Below are positions 58,083-64,000 of a DNA stretch of 64,000 bases, in pieces. The stretch spans positions 1 to 64,000 of the forward strand of contig JAKEEU010000438.1 in the NCBI GenBank assembly GCA_022616415.1. Reading direction: 5' to 3'. A program made the translations under genes and the position numbers. This DNA comes from Candidatus Zhuqueibacterota bacterium. Lineage in GTDB: Bacteria; Zhuqueibacterota; Zhuqueibacteria; Zhuqueibacterales; Zhuqueibacteraceae. Within the stretch, counting starts at the first letter, position 1. Each line of letters starts with the position of its first letter. The notes beneath the pieces were generated by a model. The model ran no database searches and was not told where the DNA came from. It worked only from the letters and a program-made list of their open reading frames with translations.

Positions 58083-58829
58083 TCAGTACACCTGCAGTGG
58101 CCCTTCTGCTCGGCCCTCGATGAATTGCCGAACGATCGGATGTTGGGTATTCCGCACTTCCTCCGGCGTGCCGGTGAAAATCACCTGGCCGTCGTGCAGC
58201 ATGGAAAAGCGATGGCCGACTTTGTACGCGCTGGTCATGTCGTGGGTGACGACGATCGAGGTGACACCGAGCTTGTTGGTGCAATCGATAATCAGGTCGT
58301 TGATGGCGTCGGCGGTAATCGGGTCGAGGCCGGTGGTCGGCTCGTCGAAGAGCACAAATTCAGGCTCCATCATCAAGGCGCGGGCGAGGCCGACGCGCTT
58401 TTTCATGCCGCCGGAAAGCTCGGCCGGTTTCATCTGCTGCGTGTTCGGCAGCCCGACCAGCTCCAATTTCTCGGCGACCCGCCGCTGAATCTCCGGCTCG
58501 TCGAACATGCGATGCTCGCGCACGCCGAGCGCGACATTCTCTTCGACCGTCATCGAATCGAACAATGCCGCGCCTTGAAAGAGCATGCCGAATTTGCGCC
58601 GCAGGCGATACAACTCGCGCGATGACAGGGAGGTGACTTCTTCGCCATTGACAAAAATTTGGCCGGCCTCGGGTTTGATCAGGCCGATGATGTGTTTGAG
58701 CAGAACGCTTTTGCCGCAGCCGCTGCGGCCAATAATGATCTGAGTCTCGCCATTGGGTATATCCAAATCAACGCCGCGCAGGACGGGTTTGCCGTTAAAA
58801 GATTTTTGCAAATTTCTAATTTCGATCAC
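58083..58829 (-). CDS. mlaF: ABC transporter ATPase, MlaF type
   Basis: The product of about 248 residues starts at GTG 58829 (VIEIRNLQKSF) or TTG 58838. It has Walker A IIIGRSGCGKSVLLKHIIGL, a Q-loop, signature LSGGMKKRVGLARAL, Walker B EFVLFDEPTTGLDP and switch His in VVTHDM. These features, with the MlaE gene upstream, fit the Mla-type lipid transporters that move phospholipids between membranes. No MlaD gene follows; the PIN pair lies next instead. Confidence 0.9.
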   Translation of the reverse strand: MIEIRNLQKSFNGKPVLRGVDLDIPNGETQIIIGRSGCGKSVLLKHIIGLIKPEAGQIFVNGEEVTSLSSRELYRLRRKFGMLFQGAALFDSMTVEENVALGVREHRMFDEPEIQRRVAEKLELVGLPNTQQMKPAELSGGMKKRVGLARALMMEPEFVLFDEPTTGLDPITADAINDLIIDCTNKLGVTSIVVTHDMTSAYKVGHRFSMLHDGQVIFTGTPEEVRNTQHPIVRQFIEGRAEGPLQVY

Positions 58830-58834
58830 AGCCG

Positions 58835-59620
58835 TCAAAAAATAATCGTCGCCAAAACATAATCGTGCATCAAAATCACTGCTGCCGAGAGCACGAACGC
58901 CCGGATGGTGGCGCGGCCCACGCCTTCGGCGCCGCCGCTGGTTTGGAAACCGACGTAGCAACCGAGCAGCGCAATGCTCGCGCCAAATACGAACGCCTTG
59001 GTCAACCCGCCCATCAGGTTGCGCACTTCGAACGAAGACCGCACACTATCGAAAAAGATATGAGCGGATTGGCCGATAAGGATGTTGGTCACTAAAAATG
59101 CTCCGATCAACGCCACAAGATTGGCGAAGATGGTGAGCACTGGCGTCATGATCGTCGCGGCGCAGAAACGCGGCAGAGCAAGATAACGCGCGGGATCGAT
59201 GGCCAGCGACTCCAACGCATCGATCTGCTCAGTGACTTTCATCGTGCCCAACTCGGCAGCGATCGACGAGCCGACCCGGCCCGCGAGAATGACTCCCGTC
59301 AGCACCGGACCAAGTTCAATAAATATCGCCAGACTCGTGGCAGAGCCTAGATAATCAAGGGAGACCAGCCCCTCAAACTGATACGCTGCCTGCCAAGCCG
59401 AAACCGCCCCCGTGAAAACGGCAATGATGGCAACCAGCGGCAGCGAATTTACCCCGATGAGCAGCATTTGCTCGAACAACAGATGACGGTCGCGCCAGAG
59501 ATGCGTGCTGCTGCGCAGAATTTTGCCGAGCAGGATGAACACCGCTCCGGTTTGTTCGATGTTTTCGATAACGAACCGGCCCAGCAAGCTGATGGGACGC
59601 GCAATCTGTTCTCTTGGCAT
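58835..59620 (-). CDS. mlaE: ABC transporter permease, MlaE family
   Basis: The 261-residue permease starts at ATG 59620 (MPREQIARPISLLGRFV). It has five or six helices and the MlaE family segment LGPVLTGVILAGRVGSSIAA followed by ELGTMKVTEQIDALESLAID. Longer readings to 59740 include promoter sequence and are rejected. It pairs with the ATPase 5 bp downstream and has its own promoter. Confidence 0.92.
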   Translation of the reverse strand: MPREQIARPISLLGRFVIENIEQTGAVFILLGKILRSSTHLWRDRHLLFEQMLLIGVNSLPLVAIIAVFTGAVSAWQAAYQFEGLVSLDYLGSATSLAIFIELGPVLTGVILAGRVGSSIAAELGTMKVTEQIDALESLAIDPARYLALPRFCAATIMTPVLTIFANLVALIGAFLVTNILIGQSAHIFFDSVRSSFEVRNLMGGLTKAFVFGASIALLGCYVGFQTSGGAEGVGRATIRAFVLSAAVILMHDYVLATIIF

Positions 59621-59687
59621 CGGATGGTTTTGGTGTTTTCCCTGCGGGCGTAGCCCTGCGGACGCAGCCAGCTTTGTTGTTCTTATT

Positions 59688-59716
59688 AAAATATAGATTT
59701 TTCCCTCCAAAGTCAA
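59688..59716 (-). promoter_or_regulatory. Sigma-70-type promoter of mlaE-mlaF
   Basis: Minus-strand TTGACT (59716-59711) and TATTTT (59693-59688) are 17 bp apart, about 70 bp before the mlaE start. The -35 context is ACTTGACTTTGGA. Confidence 0.6.
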
Positions 59717-59799
59717 GTATTCATTATTTCCTGAGCACAACTCCGGTTTTTGAGGTTCGAGGGCGGCAAAACGATAAAACTAAAAGAAAAATAGAACTT

Positions 59800-59826
59800 G
59801 ACAAATTTAAAAAATCTCTATATATT
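59800..59826 (+). promoter_or_regulatory. Promoter of the cold-shock gene
   Basis: A perfect TTGACA (59800-59805) is followed after 15 bp by TATATT (59821-59826), or after 17 bp by TATTGC. It leaves a leader of about 90 nt before the csp start, which is consistent with the structured leaders of cold-shock genes. The gap 59621-59921 otherwise holds only the divergent mlaE promoter. Confidence 0.55.
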
Positions 59827-59921
59827 GCCACAGTTTTGAACTGGCCGAGTTGGTGCTCCCTTTGGAAAAAATGTTCAAGGCGAGACGGTCGAGGCCGCAT
59901 TAAACGGAGGTTTCAGAAGTT

Positions 59922-60125
59922 ATGCCGAGAGGTCGTGTCAAGTGGTTCAATGAGAACAAAGGGTACGGTTTTATCGAGCAACCGGAAGGCGGGGAAGACG
60001 TTTTCGTTCATTTTTCCGCAATTCAAATGGAAGGTTTCAAAACGCTTGCAGAAGGCACCGAAGTTGAATTCGAATGTGTGAGAGGAGAAAAAGGACTCCA
60101 AGCTACAAAAGTCATCAAGCTATAA
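59922..60125 (+). CDS. Cold-shock domain protein
   Basis: The 67-residue CspA-type RNA chaperone has both RNA-binding motifs, NKGYGFIEQ and EDVFVHFSAI, and the usual opening RGRVKWFNE and closing GLQATKVIKL. It binds single-stranded nucleic acid and melts RNA structure. GGAGG lies 11 bp before ATG 59922. It is monocistronic from a strong promoter. Confidence 0.95.
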   Translation: MPRGRVKWFNENKGYGFIEQPEGGEDVFVHFSAIQMEGFKTLAEGTEVEFECVRGEKGLQATKVIKL

Positions 60126-60236
60126 TCCACTTAAAAAAACATGACCCCGCTTGTTCCGCCCCGATTTTCCTTGATCTCACTAATGAAGGAGGATTGGGGG
60201 AAGGTGGGGTTTTGTATCTTTAAAACTTCGAGGCGT

Positions 60237-60755
60237 ATGGTGTTATTTTCACCGCGGGACATCAAAAAAATTGCAACGGTTTTGGGGGTCGAAGCCAAGC
60301 CGAAGGGGAACAACTACCGTTTGGTGCTGGAAAATCCCGAAGCCGGGCGCCGGCTTTCTATTGAGATTTATCCGGAAATTTCTCTCGGCAAGGGCGGCAA
60401 AAAACCGGGAAATCTCATTTCGGTTTACACGCCCACTTCACATCTGCAGCTTCATTTCTGCACCGGCTTCGTGGTCAGCAAAATGCTGGGCGAGGTGACG
60501 TTCGTCGCCGAGCATCGCGGCAAAGTTTGCGGCTTGATCATCGAAAAGGAGGCCGGGTGCTCGCTTTTTGCCAACGTCGATGCTGAAGTGCTTTCCGGCG
60601 ATTTTACCAATTTAGGCCCGGAGGTGATGCTCACCGGCATCGCCCTGTCGTTGACGGAGAGCCTGCTGCCGGACGGCAAAGGGAACAAAGCTAAAAAACA
60701 AAAAGCAAAAAGAAAAAAACAAAATCCGAAATCACAACGAAAAAAATATAAATGA
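60237..60755 (+). CDS. Hypothetical protein with basic C-terminal tail
   Basis: The 172-residue product (from ATG 60237; earlier in-frame ATGs at 60141 and 60183 are possible) has a globular part with LFSPRDIKKIATVLGVEAKP, LSIEIYPEISLGKGGKKPGN and LQLHFCTGFVVSKMLGEVTF, then a Lys-rich tail of about 25 residues encoded by an A-rich run. The family is not one I know. GAGG precedes 60237. It is followed by a strong hairpin. Confidence 0.6.
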   Translation: MVLFSPRDIKKIATVLGVEAKPKGNNYRLVLENPEAGRRLSIEIYPEISLGKGGKKPGNLISVYTPTSHLQLHFCTGFVVSKMLGEVTFVAEHRGKVCGLIIEKEAGCSLFANVDAEVLSGDFTNLGPEVMLTGIALSLTESLLPDGKGNKAKKQKAKRKKQNPKSQRKKYK

Positions 60756-60796
60756 AACCACCCCAACGCGGACAAGCCGCAACCAAAAAGATTATC

Positions 60797-60856
60797 GCTC
60801 ACGGAATGGAACTCTCACGGAATTTTTTTCCGTGAGCCGTTCCATTTCCGTGAGCC
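60797..60856. repeat. Long hairpin after the hypothetical gene
   Basis: Left arm GCTCACGGAATGGAAC, then TCTCACGGAA, pairs with TTCCGTGAG, then CCGTTCCATTTCCGTGAGC, across a run of T. The arms contain repeated CTCACGG units. It could act as a terminator for the gene before it. Confidence 0.7.
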
Positions 60857-61006
60857 AAATTTCTTTGCTTTTTTGCACAAATTTGACTTGTAACGTAACA
60901 GACTACGCCAGTTTTCGGACAAGCTGAAAACCGGAGCCCTTCGGACAGCCGCAGAAATCAAAATTTTTTCTAACTTTTGCTGCGCAATGGCATAATCAGC
61001 TTTTTT

Positions 61007-61138
61007 CGTTGCGGTCCTCTTTTCGTTGCAAGATTAGCTTCTCGTCTGTTCGTTGCGGTTCCGCTTTCGTTGCAAGGTTAGCTTCTCGTCTTTTCGTTGC
61101 GGTTCCGTTTTCGTTGCAAGGTTTAGCCTCTCAGTTCG
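61007..61138. repeat. Three 44-bp direct repeats abutting the xerC/D start codon
   Basis: Units begin CGTTGCGGT at 61007, 61051 and 61095, each 44 bp long and each also containing TCGTTGCAAG. The third unit ends at 61138, and the recombinase ATG is 61139. Units two and three are nearly identical except at their ends. No Shine-Dalgarno sequence lies in the last unit. Each unit also contains internal half-repeats CGTTGC spaced 17 or 18 bp apart. The rest of the gap 60756-61006 holds the hairpin above and no gene. Confidence 0.9.
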
Positions 61139-62074
61139 ATGCGTATTTTACAGCTTTACGCCGACGAGTTTCTCGATTATCTGCGCGCGGAAAAGAATGT
61201 TGCCAAAAATACGGTGGACTCTTATGCTTTCGATTTGCGGCGTTATCTGCAATTTTTAGCCGAAGAAGATCTCAACCGGCCGGCGCAAATCGGCGGCGAG
61301 CACATTCGCCGGTTTTTGGCCGAGTTGGTGCTCGCCGAATACGCCGCGACGAGCGTGGCCCGCCAGCTCTCCGCGATTCGCATGTTTCATCGCTACCTGA
61401 TTGGGGAGCGCTATTGTGAAAATGATCCTACCCTCGCCATTACGCTGCCGCGCCGGGCGCAAAAGCTCCCCAACGTTCTCAATATTAATGACATCGAGCG
61501 ACTCCTGGCGCAGCCGGATGCCGATACGCCGCTTGGCCTTCGCGACCGCGCGCTGCTCGAGTTTGGCTATGCCACCGGCGCACGAGTATCGGAAATCATC
61601 GGCGTCAAGCTCGACGATCTGTTTCTCGACGAGCGGTTCGTGCGGCTTTTCGGCAAGGGTTCCAAAGAACGGTTGGTGCCGCTTGGCGACGTGGCGATCT
61701 ATTGGATCATCAAATATCTCGAATCGGTTCGGCCAAACCTGGCGCGGGGCCGCGCGACGCAAAGCGCGCTTTTTCTCAACGGCCGCGGCGGCAAGCTGTC
61801 ACGCATGGGATTTTGGAAAATTCTCCGGCGCTATCTCGATCAAGCCGATCTCAAGAAGCATGCCTCGCCGCATACGCTGCGGCATTCTTTTGCCACACAT
61901 TTGCTCGAAGGCGGCGCGGATTTGCGGGCGGTGCAGGAAATGCTCGGGCACGCCCATTTGACCACCACGCAAATTTACACGCATCTCGACCGCGCGTATT
62001 TGAAGGAAGTGCACCGCCAATTTCACCCGCGCGAGCAGGAGTTTGCGGCGAAGGCTAAAACCACGATGAAATAG
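61139..62074 (+). CDS. Tyrosine recombinase XerC/XerD
   Basis: The 311-residue recombinase has a core-binding N-terminal domain (YADEFLDYLRAEKNVAKNT) and a catalytic domain with all active residues: Arg in GYATGARVSEIIGV, Lys in FGKGSKERLVPL, HxxR in SPHTLRHSFATHLLEGG, His in VQEMLGHAHLTTTQIYTH and the Tyr nucleophile in that last motif. It probably resolves chromosome dimers at dif, but the direct repeats at its start codon and its lone position leave room for another role. XerC and XerD cannot be told apart here. Confidence 0.92.
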   Translation: MRILQLYADEFLDYLRAEKNVAKNTVDSYAFDLRRYLQFLAEEDLNRPAQIGGEHIRRFLAELVLAEYAATSVARQLSAIRMFHRYLIGERYCENDPTLAITLPRRAQKLPNVLNINDIERLLAQPDADTPLGLRDRALLEFGYATGARVSEIIGVKLDDLFLDERFVRLFGKGSKERLVPLGDVAIYWIIKYLESVRPNLARGRATQSALFLNGRGGKLSRMGFWKILRRYLDQADLKKHASPHTLRHSFATHLLEGGADLRAVQEMLGHAHLTTTQIYTHLDRAYLKEVHRQFHPREQEFAAKAKTTMK

Positions 62075-62077
62075 ATT

Positions 62078-62503
62078 ATGTTTAAAGAACTCGAAGACAT
62101 CAAGCAGTTTGCTGGTGAACCCAGACGCCGCTGGTTTGCAGATGAATACTTTGATTTGATCGTTTGGCAAGACGAAAGCGAAGAAATTGTCGGATTCGAG
62201 TTGTGCTATGACAAATCCAAGAATCAGCGCGCCGTTAGATGGGAAAAGTCTACAGGATATGCACATTATCGTGTGGATGACGGAGATAGACCGGGAAAGC
62301 ACAAAGCAAGCCCGGTTTTGCTTTCCGATGGCTATTTTGATTTTGAAAAAATCGCCCGACTCTTCGCGCTTGCAAGCAGAGAGATAGAAGAGAAAATTGC
62401 AAAATTCGTCTACAAAAAAATCTTGCAGTTTACCGTTTATCCGAGCGATTCGGAAAATCCGGATACCGAAGAGAAAAAGGATGATAAAAATGCCGAAAGC
62501 TGA
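62078..62503 (+). CDS. Hypothetical protein
   Basis: The 141-residue product (MFKELEDIKQFAGEPRRRWF, then DLIVWQDESEEIVGFELCYD) recurs in environmental genomes as an unassigned family, as far as I can tell. The middle has AVRWEKSTGYAHYRVDDGD. The last 20 residues (YPSDSENPDTEEKKDD) are encoded by a copy of a dispersed repeat. It starts 3 bp after the recombinase stop and its end overlaps the mutase start. Confidence 0.65.
   Translation: MFKELEDIKQFAGEPRRRWFADEYFDLIVWQDESEEIVGFELCYDKSKNQRAVRWEKSTGYAHYRVDDGDRPGKHKASPVLLSDGYFDFEKIARLFALASREIEEKIAKFVYKKILQFTVYPSDSENPDTEEKKDDKNAES
62436..62466. repeat. Dispersed repeat copy inside a coding sequence
   Basis: The stretch reading TTATCCGAGCGATTCGG, then AAATCCGGATACC, matches the nuoA-nuoH gap element (38058-38090) with few differences. 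It is translated in frame as the C-terminal tail of the hypothetical protein. Confidence 0.65.
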
Positions 62504-64000
62504 AGTCACCACGGATGCCGGGATTGAAATAAAAAATTTCTACACCGCTGCTGATCTGCCGGGTGATTTTAATGGAGATCAGAAGCCCGGCGAGTTTCCG
62601 TTTTTGCGCGGCATTTACGCCGACATGTATCGCAGCCGCTTGTGGACGATGCGCCAGTACAGCGGTTTCGCCTCGGCGCGGGAGACGAATGCGCGGTTTC
62701 GGTATCTTTTGTCACAGGGCCAAACCGGGCTTTCGGTGGCGTTTGACCTGCCGACGCAGATGGGCTATGATTCCGACCATCAGTTCGCTGAAGGCGAAGT
62801 GGGAAAAGTCGGCGTCGCCATCAGCAGCCTCGAGGACATGGAAATTTTGTTTGACGGCATTCGTTTGCAGGACATCACGACTTCGATGACGATCAACGCC
62901 ACGGCGCCGATTTTGTTGGCCCTCTACATTGCGATTGCCAAAAAGCAGGGGGCGGGTTTGCGCGAGATCGGCGGCACGGTACAGAATGACATTTTGAAAG
63001 AGTACATCGCTCGCGCCACTTATATTTATCCGCCGTCCGGATCGATGCGGCTGGTCACCGACGTGTTCGAATATTGCACCAAGCATGTGCCCAAATGGAA
63101 TTTTATCTCCATCAGCGGCTATCACATCCGCGAGGCCGGCTCGGATGCGGTGCAGGAGGTGGCATTTACGTTGGCGAATGCGATTGAATATGTTCGCGCC
63201 GCCGTGCAGCGCGGTTTGAACGTCGACGAATTTGGCCAGCGCCTTTCTTTCTTTTTTAACAGTCATAATAATTTTTTTGAAGAGATTGCCAAATTCCGCG
63301 CCGCGCGCCGGCTGTGGGCTTCCATTATGAAAGAGAAATTTGGCGCCACGAATCCGCGCGCAATGATGCTGCGTTTTCATGCACAAACCGCGGGCAGCAC
63401 GCTCACGGCGCAGCAGCCGGACAACAACGTGGTGCGAGTTGCTCTGCAAGCGCTCGCCGCCGTTCTCGGCGGCACGCAGTCGCTGCACACCAATTCGCGC
63501 GATGAGGCACTGGCGCTGCCGAGTGAAGAATCAGTGCGGGTGGCGTTGCGGACACAGCAAATCATCGCGCATGAAAGCGGTGTGACGGCTGCGGCGGATC
63601 CGCTCGCCGGCAGTTATCTTGTTGAGCGACTTACCAATGAAATCGAAGCGCGATCTCGGCAATATCTCGAACAGATCGAAGCCATGGGCGGCGCACTCAG
63701 GGCTATAGAAATGGGTTTCTTCCAGCAAGAAATCGGGCGACGCGCGTGGGAATATCAACAGGCCATCGAGCGCGGCGATAAAATCATCGTCGGGGTCAAC
63801 GCTTATCAAGTGCAAGAAGAATCTAATATGAAGCTGCTCCGCGTCGATCCGGCGGTTCGCGAAGAGCAGAAGGTGCGTTTGCAAGACTTGCGTAAGCGCC
63901 GTGACAATGCCCGTGTTAGTGAATTGCGCCAACAGCTCGAAAAAGCCGCGGCTGGAAAAGAGAATCTGATGCCGTACATTATTGCTTGTGTTGAAAATCT
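62490..64000 (+). CDS. Methylmalonyl-CoA mutase, catalytic subunit (5' part)
   Basis: The open frame runs to the window edge (503 codons seen, no stop). It is the substrate barrel of adenosylcobalamin-dependent methylmalonyl-CoA mutase: GIYADMYRSRLWTMRQYSGF with the catalytic Tyr, LSVAFDLPTQMGYDSDHQ, SISGYHIREAGSDAVQEVAF with the His, and MLRFHAQTAGSTLTAQQP. The Tyr in TMRQYSGF favours methylmalonyl-CoA over isobutyryl-CoA. The B12-binding domain would be beyond the edge or in a separate subunit. The enzyme links propionyl-CoA and succinyl-CoA. The start overlaps the previous gene by 14 bp. Confidence 0.93.
   Translation, partial: MPKAEVTTDAGIEIKNFYTAADLPGDFNGDQKPGEFPFLRGIYADMYRSRLWTMRQYSGFASARETNARFRYLLSQGQTGLSVAFDLPTQMGYDSDHQFAEGEVGKVGVAISSLEDMEILFDGIRLQDITTSMTINATAPILLALYIAIAKKQGAGLREIGGTVQNDILKEYIARATYIYPPSGSMRLVTDVFEYCTKHVPKWNFISISGYHIREAGSDAVQEVAFTLANAIEYVRAAVQRGLNVDEFGQRLSFFFNSHNNFFEEIAKFRAARRLWASIMKEKFGATNPRAMMLRFHAQTAGSTLTAQQPDNNVVRVALQALAAVLGGTQSLHTNSRDEALALPSEESVRVALRTQQIIAHESGVTAAADPLAGSYLVERLTNEIEARSRQYLEQIEAMGGALRAIEMGFFQQEIGRRAWEYQQAIERGDKIIVGVNAYQVQEESNMKLLRVDPAVREEQKVRLQDLRKRRDNARVSELRQQLEKAAAGKENLMPYIIACVEN

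Noticed and set aside
61007..61138. CRISPR array
   Set aside because: The 44-bp units are contiguous with no spacers, and no cas gene is nearby.
1..64000. tRNA or rRNA genes
   Set aside because: No T-loop text of the GGTTCGAATCC type with a matching cloverleaf, and no rRNA-like conserved stretch, was noticed on either strand; a dedicated covariance search was not possible.

Overview
The window looks like part of a chromosome from a Gram-negative bacterium of the FCB superphylum, perhaps a Calditrichota or KSB1-like lineage. This rests on a PorV/PorQ-family outer-membrane protein, a porin, an MlaFE-type lipid transporter, a queuine-formylmethionine housekeeping operon ending in a kinase-free PASTA protein, and complex I. 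The lineage is inferred from gene content, not from a marker tree. No rRNA, tRNA or CRISPR array was seen.

Region 1 (about 1-31.7 kb) is an almost entirely plus-strand carbohydrate island. It holds a GH106-like enzyme, ribokinase, D-ribose pyranase, a VOC protein, an aldo/keto reductase, a GH39/GH5-like enzyme, an AllA-like protein, a SEC-C protein, a TIM-barrel glycosidase, a Gfo/Idh/MocA oxidoreductase broken by one TGA, a sugar isomerase, and then a tight block: GH42, MFS permease, GH92, nucleoside hydrolase, solute-binding lipoprotein, nucleotidyltransferase and two tandem GH10 xylanases. Only some of the hydrolases carry export signals, which suggests that oligosaccharides are partly degraded in the cytoplasm. 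Its right end (27.6-31.6 kb) is a graveyard: a third GH10 gene deleted to its two ends, a doubly deleted URO-D methyltransferase, a truncated corrinoid protein and an HsdR fragment, among intact epimerase, PhyH and cupin genes.

Region 2 (31.7-37.3 kb) has a porin, an RNB-domain ribonuclease with an in-frame insertion made of 7-bp repeat arrays, a Uma2-type protein and phosphofructokinase. Region 3 (37.4-45.6 kb) encodes only the membrane arm of complex I in the order nuoA-H-J-K-L-M-N, from a good promoter; the peripheral-arm genes B-G and I are absent here. Region 4 (46-50 kb) holds an M14 carboxypeptidase, an SH3-parvulin protein and a small lipoprotein. Region 5 (49.5-59.7 kb, minus strand) holds tgt-yajC-def-fmt-rsmB-PASTA-rpe, radA, two PIN-type toxin-antitoxin pairs (one toxin truncated, one frameshifted), and mlaE-mlaF. 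Region 6 (59.8-64 kb) has a cold-shock gene, a hypothetical gene, a XerC/D recombinase preceded by three 44-bp direct repeats that end exactly at its start codon, another hypothetical gene, and the start of a methylmalonyl-CoA mutase gene cut by the window edge.

The most unusual theme is not a gene. Most longer intergenic gaps, including nearly every gap inside the nuo operon, carry a palindromic element, often built of degenerate 7-bp or 8-bp units in inverted order. Several families coexist, some pieces occur twice in the window, and two cases lie inside coding sequence.
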